Made by a program: the position numbers and the translations under genes. Under the pieces are notes generated by a model that was not told the DNA's origin, searched no databases, and saw only the letters and a program-made list of their open reading frames with translations. From an uncultured Saprospiraceae bacterium (lineage in GTDB: Bacteria; Bacteroidota; Bacteroidia; Chitinophagales; Saprospiraceae), in the NCBI GenBank assembly GCA_937981555.1, contig CALJOK010000065.1:1-55694 (forward strand): 55,694 bases of DNA, in the 5' to 3' direction. Positions 16,303 through 23,397 of the stretch are shown here, piece by piece (position 1 is the first letter of the stretch; the number at the start of each line of letters is the position of its first letter).

Positions 16303-16983
16303 TCAATCTCCCGTTTTCCTAAAGTCAGTATTAAACACCACCCCCAATTGCAAATGATGTTTCCCAAAAGGATTCACTCGCTGATTCAAATATCCCAATT
16401 GTACCTGTAGTGATTTTTTTATTTGATAACCTAGCGCAGCATATAATCGGTTACGATCAAAGAAAGTACTTTTGGTATTCATAAAAACTTCATCGTAGAT
16501 TCCTACAAAAAAAGTTCCTTCTTCAATGACTGGCTTGTTGATTGGAATAAAAGCCATCAACCGATAACGCAATCGATTTCGATAATCATCATTGACCCAC
16601 CTTTGCTCAATTCGGTAGCGATGCTCAAATTTAATTCGACCAATTTTATTGCTCATGATGAGTTGTTGGAAAATCCGATGTTCGGTTACTTCAGGTTTCG
16701 ATTGTTCACTTTCATATACGTAAGAAGGAATAAAGCCATAACCTAAGGTAACGGAACTTGATGAGGACAAATGATAATTTAAACCAGTTCGAAGTAAAAG
16801 TTGCTCAACTGTATTGGGAGCCAGTTCATGATTACGATATTGGACTTCGGTGTGAATACTCCAATTGTCGTGAATTCTATTAGTCCCAAAATACATCAAC
16901 CAATTCCCTGTTTTATCTTGTTGTGAAAATAGGGAAGTAGCTAAAAAAAGGAATACAAGGAAAATGTAAATTTTTCTAAACAT
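16303..16983 (-). CDS. DUF2490 family outer-membrane protein
   Basis: This 226-aa protein has a signal peptide (MFRKIYIFLVFLFLATSLFS) and the early NWLMYFGTNRIHDNWSIHTE pattern characteristic of DUF2490. Alternating hydrophobic beta strands rich in Arg and Tyr run to the end (YRIEQRW, YRLMAFIP, LQVQLGYLNQRVN), as expected for a small beta-barrel. Length matches the family. The biochemical role of the family is unknown to me. It follows the carbonic anhydrase gene by 113 bases but is separated by a good terminator, so it probably has its own transcript. Confidence 0.75.
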   Translation of the reverse strand: MFRKIYIFLVFLFLATSLFSQQDKTGNWLMYFGTNRIHDNWSIHTEVQYRNHELAPNTVEQLLLRTGLNYHLSSSSSVTLGYGFIPSYVYESEQSKPEVTEHRIFQQLIMSNKIGRIKFEHRYRIEQRWVNDDYRNRLRYRLMAFIPINKPVIEEGTFFVGIYDEVFMNTKSTFFDRNRLYAALGYQIKKSLQVQLGYLNQRVNPFGKHHLQLGVVFNTDFRKTGD

Positions 16984-17000
16984 GGTGTTGATTAATTTTT

Positions 17001-17046
17001 GAAAAAAAAATCCGCAAATCCGCTGGTTTGAAAAGCGGAGATGCGG
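17001..17046 (-). terminator. Intrinsic terminator of the SulP-carbonic anhydrase operon
   Basis: On the minus strand CCGCA and TCCGCT segments (17012-17024) pair with AGCGGA and TGCGG (17034-17046), with a small internal loop. A run of nine T follows. Confidence 0.8.
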
Positions 17047-17096
17047 TGAAAATATATTCAGAATTAAGAGGACGTTTAAAGCATACTCTTAAAGTC

Positions 17097-17750
17097 TTAG
17101 TTTGGCAACATAGTTACCATTCCTGTTTTTACATCGTACATTGCGCCGACGACTTTTATTTCATTGTTTTGAATCATTTCATTCAAAACAGGACTTTGTG
17201 ATTTGATATTTTTAATAGTGAATTCCACATTTTTTTCAGCTACTTGGTTGACGAATTCCAAATTTTTTGAACTTCGATCTACGTCAAGAGCAGTTTCAAT
17301 TGCATTGACTGCCGGAGCAATTTTTTCTAACATCTGAGTTAAGTTTCCTAGTTCAGCATGATCGCAAGCACCCTTCACCGCTCCACAAGAAGTATGTCCC
17401 ATCACGACGATGACTTTTGATCCAGCTAACTTGCAGGCAAATTCTAAACTTCCTAAAATATCTACATTCACAAAGTTGCCTGCAACTCTTGCATTGAAAA
17501 TATCGCCAATACCTTGATCAAAAACGACTTCTGTCGGGATTCTAGAATCAATACAACTTATGATTGTTGCAAAAGGAAATTGACCAGTTGCGGTCTCTTT
17601 TACTTGTGCATGTAGATCTCGATTTAATAGATTGCCTTGTACAAATCTTTCATTGCCATCGATTAGCATTTGCATTGCCATTTCAGGTGTCATGATAGAT
17701 TGAGTATGAGGAGTTTGAGTCGTCTGGTTTGAAATCGTTATAGTTGACAT
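17097..17750 (-). CDS. Beta-class carbonic anhydrase
   Basis: This 217-aa enzyme interconverts CO2 and bicarbonate. Zinc ligands Cys66, His119 and Cys122 and the Asp68-Arg70 dyad are visible in CIDSRIP and GHTSCGAVKGA, the normal beta-class arrangement. There is no signal peptide, so it acts in the cytoplasm (the N-terminal ~20 residues are Thr/Gln-rich and non-conserved). It lies 36 bases downstream of the SulP transporter on the same strand, and a terminator follows. The pair suggests bicarbonate uptake coupled to hydration, or pH and anaplerotic carbon supply. The exact anion moved by the partner cannot be read from sequence. Confidence 0.95.
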   Translation of the reverse strand: MSTITISNQTTQTPHTQSIMTPEMAMQMLIDGNERFVQGNLLNRDLHAQVKETATGQFPFATIISCIDSRIPTEVVFDQGIGDIFNARVAGNFVNVDILGSLEFACKLAGSKVIVVMGHTSCGAVKGACDHAELGNLTQMLEKIAPAVNAIETALDVDRSSKNLEFVNQVAEKNVEFTIKNIKSQSPVLNEMIQNNEIKVVGAMYDVKTGMVTMLPN

Positions 17751-17786
17751 TTTTTTAGATTTTATGGTATAATAATATTTGGTTAG

Positions 17787-19412
17787 TTAAATTGAGACAC
17801 TCTTTCCATCAATAGGATGTAACTTATTGACAATAGCTTGTTCCATTTGTTTTAATTGATTAGAGACTCCTTTTCGCTCTCTCTCAATGATAGTCAAATT
17901 AATATTTCTATGTTTTGCATTTACTTCAAACTCATCAATAATCTCAATTACATCAAAATCAATATTGATAGATTTAGATGCATCAATAATTACTTTTGCG
18001 CCATCAGGAATTTGACTTAAAGTTCGCTGAATACTTGCTTTGTTGATAAACGTAACGTCTTCTGCAAGTGCTAATCGAATGACTCCATCTTCAAGATGTT
18101 TATCTTCAAATAAGAATGGTTTCTTATAATTATTGTACAACACATAGAAAATGGCTACCGCTAATCCCATTCCAATTCCCATCAATAAATCAGTAAATAC
18201 AATTCCTAAGATGGTTACCATGAACGGCACAAAGTGAGTTTGACCAAGTCCATACATTTGCTTAAATAAAGCTGGCTTCGCTAATTTGTATCCTACTAAA
18301 AATAGAATTGCAGCCAAACTTGCTAAAGGAATTAAATTCAATAATGCTGGAATAGCCATCGCTGAACCTAATAGAATGAAACCGTGGAAAATTGCTGATG
18401 CTTTAGTTCGTCCACCTGACTGGATGTTGGTAGAACTTCTTACAATAACTTGTGTGATCGGTAATCCACCGATTAATCCAGAAACGATATTTGCTACACC
18501 TTGAGCTTTCAACTCTTGGTTGGCTGGCGTTACTCGCTTGAAAGGATCTAATTTATCAGTAGCCTCTAAGCATAATAAAGTTTCCAAACTAGCCACTACT
18601 GCAATGGTAATTCCTGTAACCCATACCGCTGGATTGCCAATTGCAGTAAAATCAGGAAAAGTAAATTGATTAAGAAATCCTCCGATACTATCTGCCACAG
18701 GAATACTAACTACTTGCTCATTAGAAAGTGCAAGTCCTGACATATTTTGGAAAACTAAATTTAATACTATTCCTAATCCTACGACGACTAAAGGTCCTTG
18801 GATAAGTTGAAATGCTTTGATTTTTTTCATAAAAGGTTGCTCCCATAAAATCAATAATAAGATGGAAACAGAAGAAATAATAATTGCCCCCATGCTCATT
18901 GCTTCAAACATGTAGAACAACTCTGAAAAAGTATTGTGACCATCTGGATTATTGAAAGCTAAGCTACCTTCATAATCTTTATCGTATCCAACTGCATGTG
19001 GTATTTGCTTTAAAAATATAATGATTCCAATACCTGAAAGCATACCTTTAATTACAGATGAGGGGAAATAATATCCTATGATTCCTGCTTTTGCATAACC
19101 TAAAAGTAATTGGAAAATACCACCAATAACTACTGCCATCAAGAAGATTTCAAAAGCACCTAACTCTTGAATAGCGGTCAAAACAATTACTGCTAATCCT
19201 GCCGCAGGACCACTAACTCCAAGTTGAGAACCACTCAATACACCAGCTATAATTCCTCCCACGATTCCCGCTATGATTCCAGAAAATAAAGGAGCGCCTG
19301 ATGCTAAGGCAATTCCCAAACATAAAGGAACTGCTACTAAGAATACAATTAGTGAAGCAGGAAGATCATATTTTAGGTTTTTAAAAAATCCATCATTCTT
19401 AAAAGGACTCAT
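17787..19412 (-). CDS. SulP family anion (probably bicarbonate) transporter with STAS domain
   Basis: This 541-aa protein has many membrane segments over residues ~15-420. These include the SulP signatures SGPAAGLAVIVLTA and GLPITQVIVRSSTNIQSGG. A cytoplasmic STAS domain follows (~435-541, with VTFINKAS and KVIIDAS). SulP proteins move sulfate, bicarbonate or other anions, often with Na+ or H+. Being next to a carbonic anhydrase gene favours bicarbonate (BicA-like), as known for many marine bacteria. It is first in a two-gene operon, divergent from the TetR-type gene at 19654. A 15-bp dyad lies 39 bases upstream of its ATG. Confidence 0.9.
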   Translation of the reverse strand: MSPFKNDGFFKNLKYDLPASLIVFLVAVPLCLGIALASGAPLFSGIIAGIVGGIIAGVLSGSQLGVSGPAAGLAVIVLTAIQELGAFEIFLMAVVIGGIFQLLLGYAKAGIIGYYFPSSVIKGMLSGIGIIIFLKQIPHAVGYDKDYEGSLAFNNPDGHNTFSELFYMFEAMSMGAIIISSVSILLLILWEQPFMKKIKAFQLIQGPLVVVGLGIVLNLVFQNMSGLALSNEQVVSIPVADSIGGFLNQFTFPDFTAIGNPAVWVTGITIAVVASLETLLCLEATDKLDPFKRVTPANQELKAQGVANIVSGLIGGLPITQVIVRSSTNIQSGGRTKASAIFHGFILLGSAMAIPALLNLIPLASLAAILFLVGYKLAKPALFKQMYGLGQTHFVPFMVTILGIVFTDLLMGIGMGLAVAIFYVLYNNYKKPFLFEDKHLEDGVIRLALAEDVTFINKASIQRTLSQIPDGAKVIIDASKSINIDFDVIEIIDEFEVNAKHRNINLTIIERERKGVSNQLKQMEQAIVNKLHPIDGKSVSI

Positions 19413-19451
19413 AATTCATTCATTTTAAATCAGACATAAATAGCCTAAGTC

Positions 19452-19466
19452 ATACTGTGTCAGTAT
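19452..19466. promoter_or_regulatory. Perfect dyad ATACTG-TGT-CAGTAT, candidate operator
   Basis: This 15-bp perfect inverted repeat lies in the divergent region between the SulP operon and the TetR-type regulator, 40 bases from the SulP start. Place and form suit a TetR-family operator; binding is inferred. Confidence 0.5.
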
Positions 19467-19573
19467 AACTAACCTTCTTAGATTCTGATATTATGTTATA
19501 AAAATTGGTTGATAAAAGGATGCAAAACTAATGGTGCTTGTCATCCTTCGGTGCAAATATATAAAACTTTTGA

Positions 19574-19596
19574 AAATAATAGTAATACTATTATTT
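19574..19596. promoter_or_regulatory. 23-bp AT-only palindrome upstream of the TetR-type gene
   Basis: Arms AAATAATAGTA and TACTATTATTT flank a single A, perfect over 11 bp. It lies 57 bases before the regulator start and could be an autoregulatory site, but palindromes of A and T also arise by chance in such DNA. Confidence 0.4.
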
Positions 19597-19653
19597 ATAA
19601 TTACGTAACCATAACAAAAAGTTGCTCAACTTGTTCAAATAGTTTGTACTTTT

Positions 19654-20361
19654 ATGAAAAAAAGATTAACTATCATGGCAATCGGAATTAAGATAAGTCT
19701 CAATGAAAAATTATATTTAAGAGATCCACAAGAATCATCTCTAGGAAAGCGAATAATTAAGCACAGTATCTTGCTTATTGATGAGATTGGATTTGAGAGT
19801 TTTAATTTTAAAAAGCTTGCACTTCAAATGGAATCTACAGAGGCTTCTGTTTATCGTTATTTTGAGAACAAGCACATGCTGTTGATTTATTTAGTATCGT
19901 GGTATTGGGAATGGGTGAGTTATTTGATTGATATCAATACTTTAAATATTGAATCACCACAGCGAAGATTAAAGGTAATTATTAAGACTTTAGTTTTTGC
20001 CTCGAAAGATAATCCATCTATTGAGTATGTAAATGAAAGTGTTTTGCATCGACTTATTATTGCGGAAGGAACAAAGGCTTACCACACCAAAGAAGTAGAT
20101 AAAGATAATACTGAAGGCTTTTTTCTTAATTATAAAAAATTATCAAGCAAGGTTGCGGATGTAATCTCAGAAGTTAATTCTGATTTTCAATATCCTCATG
20201 CCTTAGCAAGTAATCTTTTTGAGATGGCGAATAATCATATTTATTTCGCACAACATTTACCGAAACTGACGGATGTAAAAGTAGAAGGAGAAGATTTTGG
20301 AGAGGTAGAAAAAATGTTGGAGTACTTTGCGTTTAAGTTGTTGGGATGTGAGGAGGAATAA
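19654..20361 (+). CDS. TetR/AcrR family transcriptional regulator
   Basis: This protein is 235 aa from the first ATG, or 228 aa from the ATG at 19675. A TetR-type helix-turn-helix spans roughly residues 30-75: IIKHSILLIDEIGFESFNFKK, then the recognition helix in STEASVYRYFENKHML. This is followed by a helical C-terminal ligand or dimer domain of normal length. It is divergent from the SulP-carbonic anhydrase operon, and the shared upstream region holds a 15-bp dyad, so it likely controls that operon and perhaps itself. The inducer is unknown. A bidirectional hairpin at 20371 ends the transcript. Confidence 0.85.
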   Translation: MKKRLTIMAIGIKISLNEKLYLRDPQESSLGKRIIKHSILLIDEIGFESFNFKKLALQMESTEASVYRYFENKHMLLIYLVSWYWEWVSYLIDINTLNIESPQRRLKVIIKTLVFASKDNPSIEYVNESVLHRLIIAEGTKAYHTKEVDKDNTEGFFLNYKKLSSKVADVISEVNSDFQYPHALASNLFEMANNHIYFAQHLPKLTDVKVEGEDFGEVEKMLEYFAFKLLGCEEE

Positions 20362-20370
20362 AATAAAAAG

Positions 20371-20418
20371 TGAATGTTTTGAAATTGTTTAATCAAATCG
20401 ATAATTTCAAAACATTCA
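20371..20418. terminator. Bidirectional terminator between converging genes
   Basis: TGAATGTTTTGAAATT pairs perfectly over 16 bp with AATTTCAAAACATTCA. T-rich sequence follows on the plus strand and A-rich sequence precedes, serving the genes at 19654 (+) and 20441 (-). Confidence 0.8.
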
Positions 20419-20440
20419 TTTTCTTTTAGTTTTTCTAGAT

Positions 20441-22219
20441 CTACAGCTTAATGAATTTTAAAACTTGACTCACCTTATTTACGTTTATTTCCAAAAAGTA
20501 AATTCCATTTTCAAAATATGCAATATCAATTTGTCTAGTATTACGCTGGATGAGTTGGATGATTTCTCCTTGGGCATTATATATTTTTCCAAATTCAATA
20601 GAAGTTTCACTTTCAATATTTAAAATAGCATTTGCTGGATTTGGAAAAATCTGAATAGTTTGTTCTAAGTCTAATCTTGTAGTATTTGTTATTACAAAAT
20701 TAAAAGGTGTTGATTCTGATTGACATCCAAAATCATTTGTTACTTGTACGGAGTAATTGCCAGATTGAGTTGGAATATAAAAATCATCGGTAGCATCATC
20801 AATTAGGTTTCCATTAAAATACCATTGATATTCTAACGAGCTAATTCCATTATTTACAATGATCGAATCCTGATTAATTTGAATTACAGGTACATCTGGT
20901 AAAGGAATGATTTCTACTGAAATATTCAATGAGTTGATCGAACAACCATTACAATCGATTATTTCTAAAAAGTAATTACCTGCCTCGGAAGTTTCATAAA
21001 ACATCGAGTTGGCATCGCTGATCAATTGATTATCTCTATACCATTGAAATTCTAAATCACAACCAATTGCATCAACGATTAATTCAGTTGATTCTCCTTC
21101 GCAAATGCTAGCTGTTAAATTTTGATCAATGACTTCCAATGAAACTCTACAAATGGTAGAATCCACAAATAGGGGAGCATCTTCAAAAAATATATTGACT
21201 GAATTATTGGATAAATAATTATGAGGATTAGGTCCCAAAATAAGATTAACTGGTAAAATATTGGTCATCTCCTTTAAATCACAACAATCCAAACTGTCTT
21301 GAATATAATTTCGAATAGAACATGAACCATAAATAATTGGATTTTTAGTATTGCCTGTAAATGGGAAATATAAAGACGGTGATTGATGAAATGCTTTTGC
21401 TGCACCACAAAAAACAATGATGTCATCTAAAATATGATGTTGGTACAAATCTGGTTCGCCACAGTCAATCAGTTCCAAATCTAAGATCCCACCATAAATA
21501 TTAATTGCTCCCTTAACATCTGAACTAGTTCCATTCAAATTCAAATCACCTTCAAGTGAACCTAAGTCAGGACGAACTAAACTAGAAATAGTATTTCCAA
21601 AAACGTCATAATAATTAGCATCGGACTGTTCAAAAGCAGCAGTTGGTTTTTCATCTGCTTGCTTCATATATGTCGTGTGAAGTGCAACGAACCCACCTGC
21701 ACTTTCTCCTCCAATAAAAACATTGGCCGTATCAATTCCATAGGTAGCAGCTTCGCCTTTCATAAATCGAATAGCTCCTCTCGAATCTTGAACTGATCTA
21801 TAGATTGCTCGAATCATTTCTGCTTCATCGTAAACATAGAACTCATGGAACTGTCCAAAAAGAGGATCATGTTCATTCCGAAAACCTAATCGGTAACTAA
21901 TACTTGCGGTCACATAACCTCGCTTTGCATACTCTTTGCAAAGCTTTACAATTTGTCCTGCATTTTTACTTCCACCTAAAAAGCCACCACCATGAGCTGC
22001 TATTAACAAAGGACGCGAAGTATTAGTATCGAATTCGGGGTAATAAATATCCAAATTTAAATCTACAGTATCTCCATTGAATCTTATGGCAGAACCATAA
22101 TAAATATCTTGAATTTGAGTGATAGAATCATATTGAGATTCTACGTAAATAGAACAATCTTGAGATTGAATTTGGAAAAGAAGAAGAAGTAAAAAAATAA
22201 AAGTAAAGAAGGTTTTCAT
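20441..22219 (-). CDS. Secreted alpha/beta-hydrolase (esterase-like) with Ig-like modules and T9SS sorting domain
   Basis: This 592-aa protein has a signal peptide (MKTFFTFIFLLLLLFQIQS). Residues ~40-345 are a carboxylesterase/lipase-type alpha/beta-hydrolase with oxyanion motif HGGGF (76-80) and nucleophile elbow GESAG (Ser173). Where related esterases carry HGTxDxxVP with the catalytic Asp, this one reads IIVFCGAAKAFHQSP, and a clear catalytic His is not obvious either, so activity is uncertain. Two Ig-like segments follow (EFQWYRDN and EYQWYFNG, ~355-515), then a type A T9SS sorting domain (IQIFPNPANAILNIE onward). The substrate is unknown. Confidence 0.8.
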   Translation of the reverse strand: MKTFFTFIFLLLLLFQIQSQDCSIYVESQYDSITQIQDIYYGSAIRFNGDTVDLNLDIYYPEFDTNTSRPLLIAAHGGGFLGGSKNAGQIVKLCKEYAKRGYVTASISYRLGFRNEHDPLFGQFHEFYVYDEAEMIRAIYRSVQDSRGAIRFMKGEAATYGIDTANVFIGGESAGGFVALHTTYMKQADEKPTAAFEQSDANYYDVFGNTISSLVRPDLGSLEGDLNLNGTSSDVKGAINIYGGILDLELIDCGEPDLYQHHILDDIIVFCGAAKAFHQSPSLYFPFTGNTKNPIIYGSCSIRNYIQDSLDCCDLKEMTNILPVNLILGPNPHNYLSNNSVNIFFEDAPLFVDSTICRVSLEVIDQNLTASICEGESTELIVDAIGCDLEFQWYRDNQLISDANSMFYETSEAGNYFLEIIDCNGCSINSLNISVEIIPLPDVPVIQINQDSIIVNNGISSLEYQWYFNGNLIDDATDDFYIPTQSGNYSVQVTNDFGCQSESTPFNFVITNTTRLDLEQTIQIFPNPANAILNIESETSIEFGKIYNAQGEIIQLIQRNTRQIDIAYFENGIYFLEINVNKVSQVLKFIKL

Positions 22220-22341
22220 GTTCGTTTTTTTTAGTTAAAAATATTTTTCAAAACGTAAAACTAAAAATGGTTAATCGTATTAAACACTAGATATAAAAAA
22301 TGACTTTTTCCCCTATGCGATTTTCTAATAATTAATTATTA

Positions 22342-22389
22342 AAAATAGAAAACCTGCCTTGATTGATCTCAAGGCAGGTTTTCTATTTT
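22342..22389. terminator. Perfect palindromic bidirectional terminator
   Basis: A 21-bp perfect stem, containing AACCTGCCTTGA and TCAAGGCAGGTT, has a 6-base loop and A/T-rich ends. It ends the minus-strand LytTR gene (stop at 22409) and would also stop plus-strand transcription. Confidence 0.8.
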
Positions 22390-22408
22390 CAAGATTGATA
22401 ACGATTCA

Positions 22409-23164
22409 TCAAATCCAATCCAATCTTTTTAAAACTATTTCCCTACTCCGCTTACTCATTGGGACTTGTTTTTTTCCTAAAATAATTACACTCTCTTGCA
22501 AGTCAACTGAATTCACTTTTGTAGTATTTACTAAAAAGCTTCGATGCGTTTGCAAAAATGAATCATCAGGTAATCGTTTAGCAAGTTCAGTCATTGATGT
22601 TCGGACTATGTATTTTTTATCTTCAGTATGCACTTGACAATAATGGCCATCAGCTTCTAAGTAGAGCACGTCAGCTACTGCAACTTTTTCTAACCTTTGA
22701 CGGGTTTTTATAAAAAAATGAGATTCGAAAAGAAAATCATTTTCCCAGTCAGTATTTTCTTTTTTGGAAAAATCATGTTCAAGATCTTTTGGTTGAGAAA
22801 GTTTTTTGACGGTTAATTCAATCGTTCGTTGCAGTTGTAAATCATTAAATGGTTTGACCAAAAAGTTCAAGGGGTTGGTTCGCGAAGCTCTTTTAAAAGT
22901 CAAATCATCTTGCATAGATGTGATGAAAATAATAGGAATGAGATGTTCATTTTGAATCAAACCTGCTAGCTCAATTCCATCATGTTCGCCTTGAATATGC
23001 ACATCCATCAAGATCAAATCAGGCAATTCTTTTTGTAACAATGCTAATGCATCTTTGCTATTGTCCACGGTACCGAGGTGTTCGTAGTCTAGTTTGTCTA
23101 CGAGCATTTCGAGTTTGTCGGCATAGAGTTCTTCGTCTTCTACGATGAGGATTTTAAAGGACAT
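22409..23164 (-). CDS. LytTR-type response regulator
   Basis: This 251-aa protein has an N-terminal receiver domain with acidic residues in IVEDEE, phospho-acceptor Asp54 in LILMDVHI, and the conserved Lys in FLVKPF (~104). A LytTR DNA-binding domain follows (~150-251, with VLYLEADGHYCQVHTEDKKY and LQTHRSFLVN). It would be phosphorylated by a histidine kinase and bind direct repeats upstream of targets. No LytS-type kinase lies beside it; the TPR kinase at 26069 is close and is one candidate partner. The secreted lectin/phospholipase gene starts divergently 233 bases away. Confidence 0.9.
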   Translation of the reverse strand: MSFKILIVEDEELYADKLEMLVDKLDYEHLGTVDNSKDALALLQKELPDLILMDVHIQGEHDGIELAGLIQNEHLIPIIFITSMQDDLTFKRASRTNPLNFLVKPFNDLQLQRTIELTVKKLSQPKDLEHDFSKKENTDWENDFLFESHFFIKTRQRLEKVAVADVLYLEADGHYCQVHTEDKKYIVRTSMTELAKRLPDDSFLQTHRSFLVNTTKVNSVDLQESVIILGKKQVPMSKRSREIVLKRLDWI

Positions 23165-23397
23165 TTATTTTCTAGTGTTTAATTGTTGATGGTGAACGAT
23201 TGAAACTTCAAGATATATTTTTCTAACCAAAAATACTAAATCCATTCATGTAGTATTTTTTACCGTTCAAGACTAAAAAAGTTTCCACTCATGTCTAACT
23301 CCAATTTTCAGGACATTTTACTCTGCACCTTTACACTCGAAAAGAGGAGGCTAGTCCTCATAACCTCAATTTTTATTTAATTAACAAATGTCCTAAA

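Noticed and set aside
19509-19691. 60-codon frame upstream of the TetR-type gene
   Set aside because: It starts with TTG, crosses the palindrome and overlaps the regulator start; no protein features.
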